Of a DNA stretch of 64,000 bases, positions 32,384-39,883 are shown in pieces. The DNA is from Agarivorans gilvus. Lineage in GTDB: Bacteria; Pseudomonadota; Gammaproteobacteria; Enterobacterales; Celerinatantimonadaceae. A program made the translations under genes and the position numbers. The notes beneath the pieces were generated by a model. It ran no database searches, had not been told where the DNA came from, and saw only the letters and a list, made by a program, of their open reading frames with translations. The stretch spans positions 4,002,501-4,066,500 of the forward strand of contig NZ_CP013021.1 in assembly GCF_001420915.1 (NCBI RefSeq), read 5' to 3'. Position 1 is the first letter of the stretch. Every line of letters begins with the position of its first letter.

Positions 32384-33799
32384 TTAGGCGCTTTCTAGCA
32401 GTTTATTCATGTCTTGTACTAGCTGGTTAAAGGCGACACGACTTTGCTGCTCAATGGCTGAAGCCAGAGGGATTTTTGCCGTCATTGGGTTCACCGCTCG
32501 ACCGTTAATATGAAATTCATAATGCAGGTGAGGGCCAGTTGAACGACCGGTATTACCCGATTCTGCGATAACTTGTCCGCGGCTGACTCGCTGGCCTTTA
32601 CGTACTTTAAAGCGGTTAAGATGTAAGTAACGAGTACGGTATTTACCGCCGTGTTGAATCACGATGTACTTACCCGCGTAAGGGTGGTTTTCAATACGAG
32701 TCACCACGCCATCGCCTGCTGCGAGTACCGGAGTGCCAATGGCTACCCCAAAGTCGGCACCGTTATGCGGTGAAATTCGCCCGGTTATTGGGTGTTTGCG
32801 GCGAGGATTAAACGAAGAGCTAACCCGGTGCGCGCCTTTTAATGGTACTCGCATAAAAGCACGCGCTAGGCTTTCACCTTGTTTGTCGTAATAGTTGCCG
32901 TTAGTAAATAAATAAGCGCTGTATTCTTTGCCTCGGTTAAATATACGCACTGCGCTGATTTCACTCTGACCGGTGAGTTCGCCATCGATGTATTGCCGAT
33001 TTCTTACGATTTGAAATACATCGCCGGCTCTGAAGTCACGAGAAAAACGCAGTTTATCCTTAAACATTTGGGCGACTTGTTCGATTTCGTTGGCATTGAG
33101 GCCGGCTTTTTGCGCTGATAAGTAAAAGCTACCTTCAACACTGCCGCTAATGGCTTGCTTTTGCCATTGGCCTTCAATGTTAATGGTTTCGTATTCAAAA
33201 CTGCTGGCGTCGATACGCTTAAAGATAATTTTCTGGGCCGGGTTAAAGGCTAGTTGCAGCGCTTGTAATTGGTTGTTATCGCGGTCAATGGTGAAGGTAA
33301 GCTCGTGACCAGGGCTTAAGGTATCGAGAGCCAAAACTGAAATATCGGCTTCTAACACCTGATACATGGTGGTTTGATCGATATTAAAATGGGTGAAAAT
33401 TTTGCCTAAAGTATCGCCTCGTTTGATGGTGTAGTGCTGTTCACTGATACCTGTTGCCGCTGCAGGGCTGGCGGGATTAGGAGGGGCTGCTTGGGCATTG
33501 GTTTGGCTCAGCTGCTCCTGTCTAAAGTCTGACGCTTGAGGCTCTGAGTGAATATTCTGGGTTACGATGTCGATGGCTTGAGCGCTATGGCTGGCAATGT
33601 CGAAACTCAAGCCTTCGCTGCTTTGCGGGAAGCTCTCTTCTGGCAGCTCGATTAGTTGGCGGCCGTTATTGTTTATTTGCTGTGAGCTCGGCCAAATACT
33701 GGCAATGGTAATGACCGCGCCACAAGCGAGTATTAGTTGCCAATGTTTGTTTGGCAGACGACTAGGCCGCCGAAATAGGCGGGTTTTACTGTTTAACAT
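32384..33799 (-). CDS. mepM: Murein DD-endopeptidase, MepM-like M23 peptidase
   Basis: A 471-residue protein. It has an N-terminal membrane anchor (about 20-38), a LysM/OapA-like region (IKRGDTLGKIFTHFNIDQ near 127), a middle domain and a C-terminal LytM/M23 zinc peptidase with HNGADFGVAIGTPV (His-x3-Asp) and HLHYEFHINGR. It cuts D-Ala-mDAP cross-links to allow wall growth. As in E. coli it is encoded next to zinc regulation, here directly downstream of zur on the same strand. Confidence 0.9.
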   Translation of the reverse strand: MLNSKTRLFRRPSRLPNKHWQLILACGAVITIASIWPSSQQINNNGRQLIELPEESFPQSSEGLSFDIASHSAQAIDIVTQNIHSEPQASDFRQEQLSQTNAQAAPPNPASPAAATGISEQHYTIKRGDTLGKIFTHFNIDQTTMYQVLEADISVLALDTLSPGHELTFTIDRDNNQLQALQLAFNPAQKIIFKRIDASSFEYETINIEGQWQKQAISGSVEGSFYLSAQKAGLNANEIEQVAQMFKDKLRFSRDFRAGDVFQIVRNRQYIDGELTGQSEISAVRIFNRGKEYSAYLFTNGNYYDKQGESLARAFMRVPLKGAHRVSSSFNPRRKHPITGRISPHNGADFGVAIGTPVLAAGDGVVTRIENHPYAGKYIVIQHGGKYRTRYLHLNRFKVRKGQRVSRGQVIAESGNTGRSTGPHLHYEFHINGRAVNPMTAKIPLASAIEQQSRVAFNQLVQDMNKLLESA

Positions 33800-33889
33800 A
33801 GTTTGAATTACCTACTCTGCGCCGGTTTGGGCAAGTGATGACCAGCACATGATTGGATGCGTATTCAGCGAGTTGATGACTTAAGTACA

Positions 33890-34336
33890 TTAAGCTGTTC
33901 TCGCTTGGCAAGCGGAACAAAGACCTTGAAACTCATAGCTCTGGGAATGCAGGCTAAATCCTTGTTGGGCAGCAAACTGTTCTAGTTCTGCCTTTAACGA
34001 AGCGGATAAGCCGATCTGCGTGACATTTTCACATTGAGTGCAGATGAGCAGGGGATGAGGAGCAAAGGGCTGTTGTTGGCGATTAATAATATACCGACTG
34101 CTTGATTCAATGTGCTGAACAAAGTGCTGTTGTACAAGGAAGTCTAGGGCGCGGTATACCGTGGGCGGTTTGGTATTGGCTTGTTGTTGCTGTAATTTTG
34201 CGAGGATTTCATAGGCACTTAAAGCGCCTTGATGTTGATGCAAAATGGCTAACACAGCACTGCGATTGGCTGTTAAATTAAGCTTGTGCTGGCTACAGTA
34301 AGCTTGAATGCTTTTTATATAGTTAACTGTAGACAT
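33890..34336 (-). CDS. zur: Zinc uptake regulator Zur (Fur family)
   Basis: A 148-residue Fur-family repressor. The winged helix has LTANRSAVLAILHQHQGALS and KPPTVYRALDFLVQQHFVQHIE, and the Zn-binding CxxC pairs are LLICTQCENV and LCSACQA. The short spacing and absence of the Fur-type HHDH pattern favour Zur. The ATG at 34336 is preferred over a TTG three codons upstream. A possible Zur box lies at 34391. No znuABC gene is in the window. Confidence 0.85.
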   Translation of the reverse strand: MSTVNYIKSIQAYCSQHKLNLTANRSAVLAILHQHQGALSAYEILAKLQQQQANTKPPTVYRALDFLVQQHFVQHIESSSRYIINRQQQPFAPHPLLICTQCENVTQIGLSASLKAELEQFAAQQGFSLHSQSYEFQGLCSACQARTA

Positions 34337-34390
34337 AGGTACCAAAACGCTCGTTGAAAAAAGTAGCAGTTTATCCTGCTTGATTTGAAA

Positions 34391-34410
34391 GCGTTACATT
34401 ATAACATTGC
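34391..34410. promoter_or_regulatory. Candidate Zur box
   Basis: GCGTTACATTATAACATTGC resembles the AT-rich ATGTTATA-type palindrome of Zur sites and lies 55 bases before the zur start, consistent with autoregulation. The match is partial. Confidence 0.4.
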
Positions 34411-34706
34411 TAGCAGCTGCGCAAGTCGGGAATTCCCGTGGTTTTATTAAACGTGAGCCTCGGCTCATTATTTAAGTCGATGTTAGCTAAGTAAATTTTT
34501 CTTAGGTGATGAAATGGCGAAAAAGCGTGAACGCAGATTGTTGGGCGCAGCAGTATAGAGCCATTTAACTCTTTGCTGCGGGTTTTGTTAGATGCTAGCT
34601 AAGGCCTGTCGTTGCTCATATTTGCCCCACATTGCTCGACTATTGTTGGATTTTTGCAAGCTTTGTTCGCTTTCTAGGCACTCAGCGCTTATTTTTGAAA
34701 AAGCGG

Positions 34707-34735
34707 TTGACTTGTTTCGGTGAAAAACGTTTAAT
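34707..34735 (+). promoter_or_regulatory. tRNA-Phe promoter
   Basis: TTGACT (34707-34712) and TTTAAT (34730-34735) are spaced by 17 bases, followed by the GC-rich discriminator GCCGCCG, as expected of a stringently controlled tRNA promoter. The tRNA begins 10 bases after the -10. Confidence 0.8.
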
Positions 34736-34745
34736 AGCCGCCGTT

Positions 34746-34821
34746 GCCCGGATAGCTCAGTCGGTAGAGCAGAGGATTGAAAATCCTCGTGTCGGTGGTT
34801 CGATTCCGCCTCCGGGCACCA
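34746..34821 (+). tRNA. tRNA-Phe (GAA)
   Basis: A 76-nt tRNA with encoded CCA. Acceptor GCCCGGA pairs with TCCGGGC, the D arm is GCTC/GAGC, the anticodon arm is GAGGA-TTGAAAA-TCCTC with anticodon GAA at 34779-34781, and the T arm has GGTTCGATTCC. Confidence 0.98.
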
Positions 34822-34827
34822 CATTAT

Positions 34828-34855
34828 AAAGGCCTGCTTTTTAGCAGGCCTTTTT
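34828..34855 (+). terminator. Terminator after tRNA-Phe
   Basis: AAAGGCCTGCT and AGCAGGCCTTT form an 11-bp stem with a TTTT loop and a T-run. Confidence 0.9.
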
Positions 34856-34878
34856 CATTTCTATTCCCCCCTTTGTTT

Positions 34879-35087
34879 GCGTAGTAACGCCAAGGCCATA
34901 GGTAGTTCTTGAGAGCGCTTGAGTGAGTCGCTGTTTAGCAAAGAACTTGGTTTTTATTATTCAGCGCCTATTGGGTGGTAGCAGGGTAGTGAATTAAACA
35001 GTGGAATACTGCGGGTTGCGAGTGGGGATTGCCATAATAATGTTCTTCATCATCGGCAAAACACAAGGCTTGGCTCTAACCTAGGCT
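34879..35087. repeat. 258-bp-period duplication, decayed copy (3' end of XRE-cupin gene and spacer)
   Basis: Matches 35141-35345 in the same orientation. On the minus strand it encodes the last ~38 codons of the XRE-cupin gene in the correct frame (PHSQPAVFHCLIHYPATTQ is identical) but with a TAG and several amino-acid changes upstream, so it is an older remnant. It fills most of the spacer after tRNA-Phe. Confidence 0.9.
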
Positions 35088-35140
35088 AAATGCGTGCTAG
35101 CAACACGATAGCAACACCTATTTCTTTTCTCTTCTCCCTT

Positions 35141-35345
35141 CAGTTTATCCAGTAACGCCAAGGCTATAGAGAGCGCTTGAGTGAGTCGCTGTTTAGCAAA
35201 GAATGAGGTTTTTATCATTCAGCGCCTATTGGGTGGTAGCAGGGTAGTGAATTAAACAGTGGAATACTGCGGGTTGCGAGTGGGGATTACGATAACCATG
35301 TTCTTCGTCACCGGCAAAACGTAAGGCTTGCCCTTGACCAAGCGT
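35141..35345. repeat. 258-bp-period duplication, functional copy
   Basis: Contains the real 3' end of the XRE-cupin gene (from 35226) and 85 bases of downstream spacer, including GAGCGCTTGAGTGAGTCGCT and GTTTAGCAAAGAA that also occur at 34911-34944. Confidence 0.9.
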
Positions 35346-35795
35346 TTGCCAGCTCCCCTCCACTAATACCTCCATTGCACCACTAATAACGATTAAATGC
35401 TCGCTTACGCCCGCTTCGTGAGGCTCGGATATTCGCTGATAGTTAGCCAATAAGGTTAGTTCATACATTTCAAAGCCAAATTTTGCGTCATAGGGAAACA
35501 ATATGGCGATGAGCATGTCATCACTGGCTGGCTGCTGACGCAATTGATCGGCATTGCGGATCGCCGATGTGTGTTGTGGGCTTAGCTCGGGGGCCAGAAA
35601 AGTCGACAAGGAGGTATTAAATCCGCCGGCGATTTTCCACAGTGTGGCAATCGTTGGGCTTGATTCTGCTCGCTCTATTTGCCCTAGCATGGCTTTGCTG
35701 ACACCGGTTTTTTGAGCAGCTGTATCAAGGCTCCATTGGCGTTGTTGACGCTGTTGTTTTAAGGCTTGTGCCAGAAAGAGCTTAAGTGGATCCAC
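35226..35795 (-). CDS. XRE family regulator with C-terminal cupin domain
   Basis: A 189-residue protein with HTH residues about 12-55 (LDTAAQKTGVSKAMLGQIER, then SPTIATLWKIAGG) and a cupin domain from about 105 (EAGVSEHLIVISGAMEVLVEG, HGYRNPHSQPAVFHC). I choose the GTG at 35795, since the frame further upstream runs through an operator-like palindrome. It is divergent from benE, with two matching palindromes between them, so it most likely represses both. The ligand is unknown, perhaps an aromatic acid. Confidence 0.87.
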   Translation of the reverse strand: MDPLKLFLAQALKQQRQQRQWSLDTAAQKTGVSKAMLGQIERAESSPTIATLWKIAGGFNTSLSTFLAPELSPQHTSAIRNADQLRQQPASDDMLIAILFPYDAKFGFEMYELTLLANYQRISEPHEAGVSEHLIVISGAMEVLVEGSWQTLGQGQALRFAGDEEHGYRNPHSQPAVFHCLIHYPATTQ

Positions 35796-35820
35796 TGTCG
35801 CGCCTGAGTAAAAAATTCTG

Positions 35821-35840
35821 TTGTACGTTATAGCGCACAA
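35821..35840. promoter_or_regulatory. Operator palindrome 1 of the XRE-cupin/benE divergon
   Basis: TTGTACGTTATAGCGCACAA, an imperfect palindrome of the form TTGTnCGnTATAnCGnACAA. The same site recurs at 35858. Confidence 0.75.
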
Positions 35841-35857
35841 GTGCTAGCCTGTCTAGT

Positions 35858-35877
35858 CTGTGCGTTATAGCGTACAA
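35858..35877. promoter_or_regulatory. Operator palindrome 2 of the XRE-cupin/benE divergon
   Basis: CTGTGCGTTATAGCGTACAA, the same palindrome as 35821-35840, with start-to-start spacing of 37 bases (about 3.5 helical turns). Confidence 0.75.
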
Positions 35878-35912
35878 GAAGGGCGTGTAGAAGGGCGTGT
35901 AGAAGGACGTGT
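35877..35912 (+). repeat. Three tandem 12-bp repeats before benE
   Basis: AGAAGGGCGTGT occurs at 35877-35888 and 35889-35900, and AGAAGGACGTGT at 35901-35912. They lie in the leader between operator 2 and the benE ribosome site; each copy includes an AGAAGG that resembles a ribosome site. Confidence 0.85.
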
Positions 35913-35936
35913 AAGTGATCAGAAGGAAGCGTGCAC

Positions 35937-37118
35937 ATGCGTGAGTGGTTTGTGGTATCTCGAATATCTGCTGGTTTTGTTGCGGTATTAGTGGGCTATA
36001 CCAGTTCGGCGGTGATTATATTCCAAGCGGCAGCGGCGGCGGGGGCTAGCGAACAACAGATTAGCTCTTGGATGTGGGCCTTAGGTGTGGGTATGGCGAT
36101 AAGCAGTATTGGTTTGTCGTGGTATAACAAGAAGCCCATTCTTACGGCTTGGTCTACTCCAGGAGCTGCTCTCTTGGTTACCAGTTTAGCCGGTTTAACG
36201 ATTAATCAGGCGGTGGGTGCTTTTCTATTTAGCTCTTTATTGATTACCCTGTGTGGCTTGAGCGGTTTAATCGACAAGCTGATCCGCTGGATCCCCCAAT
36301 CTATTGCCTCTGCCATGCTAGCTGGTGTATTGCTGCAGTTTAGTTTGCAGTTATTTAAAGCTATGGAAACTCAGTTTTTATTAGTGGGTTTGATGTTGCT
36401 TTGCTATTTAATCGTACGCCATCTAGCGGCCCGTTATGTCATGCTGGTGACCTTATTGTTAGGCTGCTGCATAGCCTATTACTTGGGTATATTGGACTGG
36501 TCTACGGTGAACGTTCAGTTGGCTCGCCCCGAATGGGTAAGCCCAGCCTTTTCTTGGCAAGCCATTATCGGGGTAGGCCTGCCACTGTTTATTGTTACCA
36601 TGGCCTCGCAGAATATGCCCGGAATAGCTGCCCTACATGGTAATGGTTATCGACCCGCTATTTCTCCTCTGATTACCTGCACTGGGCTTGTCGGTTTGTT
36701 GCTAGCGCCATTTGGCGGTTATGCTTTCAACCTTGCGGCGATTACTGCGGCGATTTGCATGGGGAAAGAAGCCGACGCCGATCCGACTAAGCGCTATTAC
36801 GCAGCGATGTGGGCAGGGATTTTCTACTTATTAATTGGTTTAGCGGGGGCTACAGTGGTGAGTGTTTTTGCCTCTTTCCCTCAGGAGTTGGTGATGGCGA
36901 TTGCGGGCTTAGCCTTAATGAATACTATAGCTAACAGTTTGGCGGGTTCTTTAGCACAGCCGAAAGGACGAGAAGCCGCTATTATCACCTTCTTGGTGAC
37001 TGCTTCTTCGGTGAATCTATTTGGCATTGCTAGCGCATTTTGGGGCTTGAGCATTGGTTTGTTAGTTCACTATTTAGCTCAGGCTTTAAGTCGTCAGAAC
37101 TCGCTCGGCGACAGTTAA
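35937..37118 (+). CDS. benE: BenE family benzoate/H+ symporter
   Basis: A 393-residue inner-membrane transporter with about 11-12 hydrophobic helices and BenE landmarks (SAGFVAVLVGYTSSAVIIF at the start, WSTPGAALL near 75, ASQNMPGIAALHGNGYRP near 225). The ATG at 35937 has AAGGAAG upstream. It imports benzoate or a related aromatic acid. No benzoate catabolic genes are in the window, so the true substrate may differ. Confidence 0.88.
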   Translation: MREWFVVSRISAGFVAVLVGYTSSAVIIFQAAAAAGASEQQISSWMWALGVGMAISSIGLSWYNKKPILTAWSTPGAALLVTSLAGLTINQAVGAFLFSSLLITLCGLSGLIDKLIRWIPQSIASAMLAGVLLQFSLQLFKAMETQFLLVGLMLLCYLIVRHLAARYVMLVTLLLGCCIAYYLGILDWSTVNVQLARPEWVSPAFSWQAIIGVGLPLFIVTMASQNMPGIAALHGNGYRPAISPLITCTGLVGLLLAPFGGYAFNLAAITAAICMGKEADADPTKRYYAAMWAGIFYLLIGLAGATVVSVFASFPQELVMAIAGLALMNTIANSLAGSLAQPKGREAAIITFLVTASSVNLFGIASAFWGLSIGLLVHYLAQALSRQNSLGDS

Positions 37119-37181
37119 ACTTGGCAAAGGATGCGCTTTCACCTAAGGTGAGTTCTAGGGAAGACCTAGGAGGCTAAGCTT

Positions 37182-37868
37182 TTGAAGAAGCTCGCGGTTT
37201 GGTTTTTTAAATTACTAATTTGTGTTGCCCTAATTCTGGAATTACTGGTTGTTCCTCTACGTTGGTTTGACCCTCCTATTTGGAGCTGGCGGCTGCACCG
37301 GGCGTGGTCTCCACCCGAATCTTACCCTACGCAAGTAGAGCAACAGTGGCAAAGTTTGGACCAGATGTCTCCCTACTTGCCCTTAGCGGTGGTGGCTGCT
37401 GAAGATCAACGTTTTCCTCTGCATTGGGGAATCGATATACAGGCGCTTTGGATGGCTTATCAAAACAACCAGCAAGGAGGACGCTTACGTGGTGGCAGTA
37501 CCATTAGCCAACAGACCGCTAAAAATCTTTGGTTGTGGCCTCAGCAAAGTTACTGGCGCAAGGGGGTGGAGGCACTGTTAAGTTTCGCCCTAGAGCTGAA
37601 CCTGCCTAAGTCTAGGATTATCGAATTGTATTTGAATATAGCTGAGTTTGGTCCTGGGATTTATGGAGTAGAAGCGGCTAGTCAACACTATTTCCAGCTT
37701 ACCGCTAAGCAGCTTTCGGCGTATCAAGCTGCAAGCCTGGCTGCTTTGCTGCCTAGCCCTTATCGCTATCGTTTGTCACCTAAAACCGCCTATATAGTAC
37801 AACGTATACAATGGATAGAGCAGCAAATGCGCCAATTGGGCTTAGGTTATGTCCAGTTTGGCTCTTAG
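37182..37868 (+). CDS. mtgA: Monofunctional biosynthetic peptidoglycan transglycosylase
   Basis: A 228-residue GT51 enzyme with an N-terminal anchor helix (about 7-26). Motifs are VVAAEDQRFPLHWGID with catalytic Glu74, GGSTISQQTAKNL, and ELYLNIAEFGPGIYGVEAAS. It polymerises lipid II at the inner membrane. The start is a TTG with AGGAGG upstream. It is 63 bases after benE, so the two may share transcripts although their functions are unrelated. Confidence 0.93.
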   Translation: MKKLAVWFFKLLICVALILELLVVPLRWFDPPIWSWRLHRAWSPPESYPTQVEQQWQSLDQMSPYLPLAVVAAEDQRFPLHWGIDIQALWMAYQNNQQGGRLRGGSTISQQTAKNLWLWPQQSYWRKGVEALLSFALELNLPKSRIIELYLNIAEFGPGIYGVEAASQHYFQLTAKQLSAYQAASLAALLPSPYRYRLSPKTAYIVQRIQWIEQQMRQLGLGYVQFGS

Positions 37869-38054
37869 CGACTAAGCTAAGCTGGTTTATTGGAGCCACT
37901 GCGATAGGCATAAAGCTTGAGCCGCTTAGTTCAAGCGTTTTAGGTGTCGAATGTTGCTTATCTTTCTTATACTTATCTGCGAGCCCACAAAGCCAAGTGC
38001 AAACAAGAATGGTTTTTGTTTCTATTTTACTCAAGTTAATGAATTGTAAAAAGA

Positions 38055-38083
38055 TTGTGCTAGTTTGGGCCGCTTGTTATATA
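38055..38083 (+). promoter_or_regulatory. Promoter of the bacterioferritin genes
   Basis: TTGTGC (38055-38060) and TATATA (38078-38083) are spaced by 17 bases; the ATG of the first bfr gene follows 36 bases later. No convincing Fur box is seen. Confidence 0.5.
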
Positions 38084-38119
38084 CTTTGTCAACGCATAAA
38101 TTCATGACGGAGCGCTGTA

Positions 38120-38599
38120 ATGAAAGCCGATCCAAGTATTATTGCTTTATTAAATAAAGTCTTAACCACCGAGTTGACTTCGATTAATCAGTATTTTTTA
38201 CACGCGAGAATGTACCGTAATTGGGGCTTACAAGAGCTAAATGAGCGCAATTACAAGAAGTCTATAAAAGACATGAAGCAAGCTGACAAGTTGATGGAGC
38301 GGATTTTGTTTCTTGACGGGCTGCCTCACGCGCACATGTTGGGCAGCTTGCGCATTGGCGAAGCCACAGAAGAAATGCTGCAATGTGATATGGATTTCCA
38401 ATTGGAACAATTGCCGATTATCAAAGATGCGATAGCGTTTTGTGAATCCGCTAAAGATTTTGTGAGTCGAGATTTATTGGAAGAAATCCTTGAATATGAA
38501 GAAGAGCATATTGATTGGATTGAAACTCAGCTGTATCAAATTGAAAAAATGGGCATAGAAAACTATTTAGCGGCTCAAATTACTGAAGGAGATGACTAA
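38120..38599 (+). CDS. bfr: Bacterioferritin, heme-binding subunit with altered ferroxidase site
   Basis: A 159-residue bacterioferritin, a four-helix-bundle subunit of a 24-mer iron store. Met52, the axial heme ligand, is kept in KDMKQADK. Of the six ferroxidase ligands only Glu18, Glu127 and His130 are kept; residues 51, 54 and 94 (E. coli numbering) read Asp, Gln and Gln. The next gene shows the reverse pattern, so the two should co-assemble. The stop overlaps the next start by one base. Confidence 0.9.
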   Translation: MKADPSIIALLNKVLTTELTSINQYFLHARMYRNWGLQELNERNYKKSIKDMKQADKLMERILFLDGLPHAHMLGSLRIGEATEEMLQCDMDFQLEQLPIIKDAIAFCESAKDFVSRDLLEEILEYEEEHIDWIETQLYQIEKMGIENYLAAQITEGDD

Positions 38600-39066
38600 T
38601 GAAAGGTGATAGTGAAGTAATTGATGCGCTAAACCGTTTGTTGATGAACGAACTGACTGCAATGGATCAATATTTTATTCATTCTCGTATGTATGAAGAT
38701 TGGGGTCTTAACAAGCTGTTTGAGCGAATTGATCATGAATTTGACGACGAGAAAGGTCATGCCGCCTTGTTAATTCAACGGATTCTTTTCCTAGAGGGCA
38801 CTCCAGATCTTAGCAAACGTGAACCTTTGCGTGTTGGTAAAGATGTGCCAAGCATGTTGGAAAATGACTTAAAAGTTGAATATGAAGTGGATGCCATGCT
38901 TAAAGAAACCATGGCTTTATGCGAGGTGAAGCAGGATTATGTGACACGTAATATGTTGCAAACCTTGATTGATGATACCGAAATGGATCACGCTTACTGG
39001 CTAGAGCAACAGCTTGGTTTAATAAATAAAATTGGCTTGCAGAATTACCTACAGAGTCAGATTTAG
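38599..39066 (+). CDS. bfr: Bacterioferritin, ferroxidase subunit lacking the heme ligand
   Basis: A 155-residue bacterioferritin with the full diiron site: Glu18 (NELTAM), Glu51 and His54 (DDEKGHAA), a Glu at about 94 (KVEYEV), Glu127 and His130 (DDTEMDHAYW). Residue 52 is Lys rather than Met, so it cannot supply the heme ligand. The pair thus splits heme binding and ferroxidase work between subunits, as known in Neisseria and Pseudomonas. It is coupled to the preceding gene. Confidence 0.92.
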   Translation: MKGDSEVIDALNRLLMNELTAMDQYFIHSRMYEDWGLNKLFERIDHEFDDEKGHAALLIQRILFLEGTPDLSKREPLRVGKDVPSMLENDLKVEYEVDAMLKETMALCEVKQDYVTRNMLQTLIDDTEMDHAYWLEQQLGLINKIGLQNYLQSQI

Positions 39067-39086
39067 CTCGGCCATTAACTTAGACA

Positions 39087-39112
39087 AAAACGAAAGCTTG
39101 CTTTCGTTTTTT
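39087..39112. terminator. Bidirectional terminator between bfr and HAD genes
   Basis: AAAACGAAAGC and GCTTTCGTTTT form a perfect 11-bp stem with a TT loop (effectively a 4-base loop) and a T-run. Confidence 0.88.
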
Positions 39113-39767
39113 AGTTTAAGTCCCAGCTTAATATTGGCCATTGCCGCTTTCGTGCTAATGGCCGAAGTTTGGCGCAAGGGTTGACCACATAGGCATGATC
39201 AACATGCTCTAATAAGGGGCGGTCATTGATGGAGTCTGAATAAAACCTAAGTTTTGAGTAGCTTATCGGTTGTTGTTGCAGCCACTGTTGTAAGCGGGTG
39301 ACCTTACCTTCTTGGTAGCTGGCGACTCCGTCGATGGTTGGAGTATAGCGTCCTTGCTGGCCCACTAAATCCACCCCTAAATAGTGTTTTACCGAAAGCT
39401 TTGCGGCGATTTGCTTAACAATGAAGCTCACGGTGGCGGAAATAATGATCACTTGATGCTGCTGCTGAAGCTGTTGAATCAGGGCTTGCCCAGCAGGATA
39501 GATAATAGGGCTAATCGTGTTATCTACAAATTCAGTAACCCAATCATCCACTTGTTGCTGAGAGTAGTACTGTAGTGGTGCTAAACTAAATTCAATATAA
39601 CGCTCTAAAGCGAGTTCCCCCAGAGCATATTGTTGCATCATTGCTGCATCTTGGGCTAAGAAGTCTGGTTCGGTGACAATCCCCTGTTCCACTAAGTAGC
39701 GATGCCACAATGCGCCGCTATCTCCATTGATTAGCGTTTCATCTAGATCGAAAATATGCAGTTCCAT
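39111..39767 (-). CDS. HAD-IB family phosphatase
   Basis: A 218-residue HAD hydrolase related to SerB/CicA. Motif I is FDLDETLINGDSG, motif II VIISATVSFIV, motif III Lys in EGKVTRLQQW, and motif IV FYSDSINDRPLLE. Subclass IB enzymes act on phosphoserine-like or small phosphomonoesters; the substrate is unknown. It is a single gene sharing its terminator with bfr. Confidence 0.9.
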   Translation of the reverse strand: MELHIFDLDETLINGDSGALWHRYLVEQGIVTEPDFLAQDAAMMQQYALGELALERYIEFSLAPLQYYSQQQVDDWVTEFVDNTISPIIYPAGQALIQQLQQQHQVIIISATVSFIVKQIAAKLSVKHYLGVDLVGQQGRYTPTIDGVASYQEGKVTRLQQWLQQQPISYSKLRFYSDSINDRPLLEHVDHAYVVNPCAKLRPLARKRQWPILSWDLN

Positions 39768-39883
39768 AGTGTTCCCAAATTTAGGCTAGGCCAGCATTAT
39801 TCAGGCTAAGGAAAACGCTTGCTAAACACAAGAGGCAGTCGATTTTAAGCCAAAGAAAAGGCCAGCGGAGCTGGCCTTTAAAA

